This document shows, in pieces, positions 6,864-8,350 of a stretch of DNA of 8,350 nucleotides. Source of the stretch: an uncultured Magnetococcales bacterium. Lineage in GTDB: Bacteria; Pseudomonadota; Magnetococcia; Magnetococcales; Magnetaquicoccaceae. The stretch covers positions 1 through 8,350 of the forward strand of contig CAIWLA010000315.1 in the NCBI GenBank assembly GCA_903913345.1, written 5' to 3'. The notes beneath the pieces were generated by a model. It did not search any database, was not told the DNA's origin, and was given only the letters and a program-made list of their open reading frames with translations. Each line of letters starts with the position of its first letter. The first letter of the stretch is position 1. A program made the position numbers and the translations under genes.

Positions 6864-8332
6864 CAGCGATACCCCGCAAAGAGGGTCACGAAATGATTCA
6901 CGGAACCGCTGACCAGTTGCAACAGAGGGGCGGCCACCACACCCAGAAGCAGGATCCAACCCATCAACAGGGCCGCCGTCATACTCTCCAGCCCGGTCAG
7001 ATCGGACAGATGGATGGGATGGGATGGGGCCGGGCCGGTGTACATTTGGCCCATGGTGCGCACCGAATAGGCCGCACTGATGATCATGCCCAGGCTGAGA
7101 AAGAGAACCAGCCATCCCCAACGCTGAAACCCGCCGACGATGACATGCCATTCGGCGATAAAGCCAACGGTCCCCGGCATCCCGATGGCCGCCACCAAGG
7201 CAAAGGCGATAAAAAAGGCAAAGCGGGGGGTTGTCTGGAGCAGGGAACCATAGTCACCCACATCACGGGTATGGGTGCGCTGATAGAGAAGCCCCACCAA
7301 CAAAAACAGCGCGGCAGCCGACAAACCGTGGGCCACCATCTGCGTCACCGCACCCAGCAAACCCGCCACGTTGAGTGAGGCGATCCCCAGCAACACCACC
7401 CCCATGTGGCTGATGGAGGAGTAGGCCACCATGGCCTTGAGATCGCTCTGTCTCCAGGCCAGTATCGCCCCATAGACCAGCGAAAAGAGGGCCAGGGCCA
7501 TCAGTCCCCCCTGCAACACCACCACGGCCTTCGGCAGCATGGCCGAGGCGCGAATCAGGCCATAGGAACCCATTTTGAGCAGCACCCCGGAGAGGAGGAT
7601 ACTCACCGGACTGGGAGCCTCCACATGGGCCAGGGGCAACCAGCCATGGATGGGAAAAACGGGCATCTTGACCCCAAATCCCACCAGAAATCCGATAAAA
7701 ATCAGTATCTGAGTCTTGACCGGGACGGTGATCATGCCGGTGGAGAAACCGGCCATGGCAAAATTGTTTGCCTGGGCCGCATCAAACCCCAGCAAGAGGC
7801 TGATCAGCAAAAAGACCGAGCCGCCCATGGTATACAGGACAAAATTGAGGGCCGCATGTTGGCGATTCACCCCCCCCCATCGGTTGATCAGAAAGAAGAG
7901 GGGAATCAGGGTGAATTCCCAGAAAATATAGAACAGTGACCAATCCTGGGCCATGAAGACACCCAACATGCCCATTTCCAGCAGGAGCATGAGCAGATAG
8001 AAACCTTTGGGTTGGTCTTGGATCGAGGCCGAGGCCAGGAGGGCAACAAAGGAGAGCAGGGTGGCCAGCAAAACCATGGGCAGAGAAAAACCATCCACGC
8101 CCAACAGGTAGGCTGCACCGACCTGTATCAACCAGGGTTCTCTTTCCACACATTGCACGGCGGCGGAGGTGGGATCAAAGGTGGCCAGCAACCCCCAGGC
8201 CACCAACAAGACGACTCCAGAACAGGAGAGGGCGACACCCCGTGCGTGTCGGGCATACCGCACCGGCAACGAACCGATCAGGAAGGCCCCCAGCAAGGGC
8301 AGGAACAACATCAAGGTGAGAGGCTTGGTCAT
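6863..8332 (-). CDS. NuoM-like antiporter subunit (M1), complex I subunit 4 family, proton-conducting membrane protein
   Basis: This 489-aa, almost wholly hydrophobic protein has the length and roughly 13-14 membrane segments of NuoM. The complete proton-path set can be seen: Glu139 in FWEFTLIP (TM5, E. coli NuoM E144), Lys222 in GVKMP followed by HGWLP (TM7, K234), Lys253 in LLKMGSYG (TM8, K265), Lys299 in DLKAMVAYSSISH, and Glu394 after GMPGTVGF (TM12, E407). The 31-residue spacing between the two TM7/TM8 lysines matches E. coli. It should therefore be able to move protons in the inner membrane. I chose ATG at 8332, which gives a typical NuoM N-terminus (MTKPLTLMLFLPLLGAF). TTG at 8341 would add three residues, and the frame stays open to the window edge. 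No clear ribosome binding site precedes it. Its stop TGA shares one base with the dabA start (TGATG), so the two are coupled. The family assignment is firm. Membership in a DAB-like complex rather than a true complex I is inferred from the neighbours. Confidence 0.93.
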   Translation of the reverse strand: MTKPLTLMLFLPLLGAFLIGSLPVRYARHARGVALSCSGVVLLVAWGLLATFDPTSAAVQCVEREPWLIQVGAAYLLGVDGFSLPMVLLATLLSFVALLASASIQDQPKGFYLLMLLLEMGMLGVFMAQDWSLFYIFWEFTLIPLFFLINRWGGVNRQHAALNFVLYTMGGSVFLLISLLLGFDAAQANNFAMAGFSTGMITVPVKTQILIFIGFLVGFGVKMPVFPIHGWLPLAHVEAPSPVSILLSGVLLKMGSYGLIRASAMLPKAVVVLQGGLMALALFSLVYGAILAWRQSDLKAMVAYSSISHMGVVLLGIASLNVAGLLGAVTQMVAHGLSAAALFLLVGLLYQRTHTRDVGDYGSLLQTTPRFAFFIAFALVAAIGMPGTVGFIAEWHVIVGGFQRWGWLVLFLSLGMIISAAYSVRTMGQMYTGPAPSHPIHLSDLTGLESMTAALLMGWILLLGVVAAPLLQLVSGSVNHFVTLFAGYR

Positions 8333-8350
8333 GGGTGGCAACAGATCAAA

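Noticed and set aside
4926..6896. A 656-codon open frame on the plus strand, antisense to dabA
   Set aside because: It lies fully opposite the well-supported dabA frame, is rich in Gln, Pro, Gly and His, and shows no recognisable domain. It is the expected shadow of a GC-biased gene.
6864..7151. A 96-codon N-terminal extension of DabA
   Set aside because: It would overlap the conserved C-terminal part of M1, has no family resemblance, and the ATG at 6863 fits the usual DUF2309 start and the TGATG junction.
1..8350. Terminators, promoters, tRNA/rRNA, CRISPR arrays, insertion sequences and long repeats
   Set aside because: No intergenic stretch longer than a few bases exists. I saw no inverted repeat followed by a T run at gene ends, no regular repeat-spacer pattern and no transposase-like frame. 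The repeated words I noticed come from paralogous coding motifs.

Overview
This window is one minus-strand block of five tightly packed genes for a membrane complex. It combines a DabA-type protein (DUF2309/UPF0753, a zinc-binding beta-carbonic-anhydrase-like subunit of DAB inorganic carbon pumps) with several paralogues of the antiporter-like subunits of respiratory complex I (NuoL/NuoM family, the family that also includes Mrp subunits and DabB). No hydrophilic NADH or quinone module of complex I is visible, nor any RuBisCO, carboxysome, RNA, mobile or CRISPR feature.

In transcription order (right to left) the layout is: a full-length NuoM-like subunit (8332-6863, 'M1'); DabA, 1090 aa, with an intact predicted zinc site (6863-3591); a NuoL/DabB-like subunit that loses the usual last membrane segments and carries an unusual tail (3598-2057, 'L'); a divergent NuoM-like subunit split by a single-base frameshift near 1319 (2050-510, 'M2'); and the first 171 codons of another NuoM-like subunit that runs off the left edge (513-1, 'M3'). 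Neighbouring genes overlap by 1, 8 and 4 bases, or are separated by 6 bases. There is no intergenic room for a promoter or terminator, so the genes are almost certainly one operon with translational coupling. The operon continues beyond the left edge and may begin beyond the right edge.

Known DAB systems pair DabA with one DabB; cation flow through DabB is thought to drive one-way CO2 hydration by DabA in the cytoplasm. Here DabA sits inside a row of at least four antiporter-like genes that differ in which proton-path residues they keep. M1 keeps the whole set. L keeps the front half but has lost the C-terminal half-channel. M2 has lost the TM5 glutamate and has arginine at two lysine positions. 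M3 keeps the TM5 glutamate in the part seen. My inference is a multi-subunit DAB-like pump or a DabA-complex-I hybrid arm for taking up inorganic carbon.

The organism is probably a GC-moderate (about 60% by eye) autotrophic or facultatively autotrophic Gram-negative bacterium, perhaps a chemolithotrophic or magnetotactic proteobacterium. That placement is a guess from gene content and cannot be settled from this sequence.
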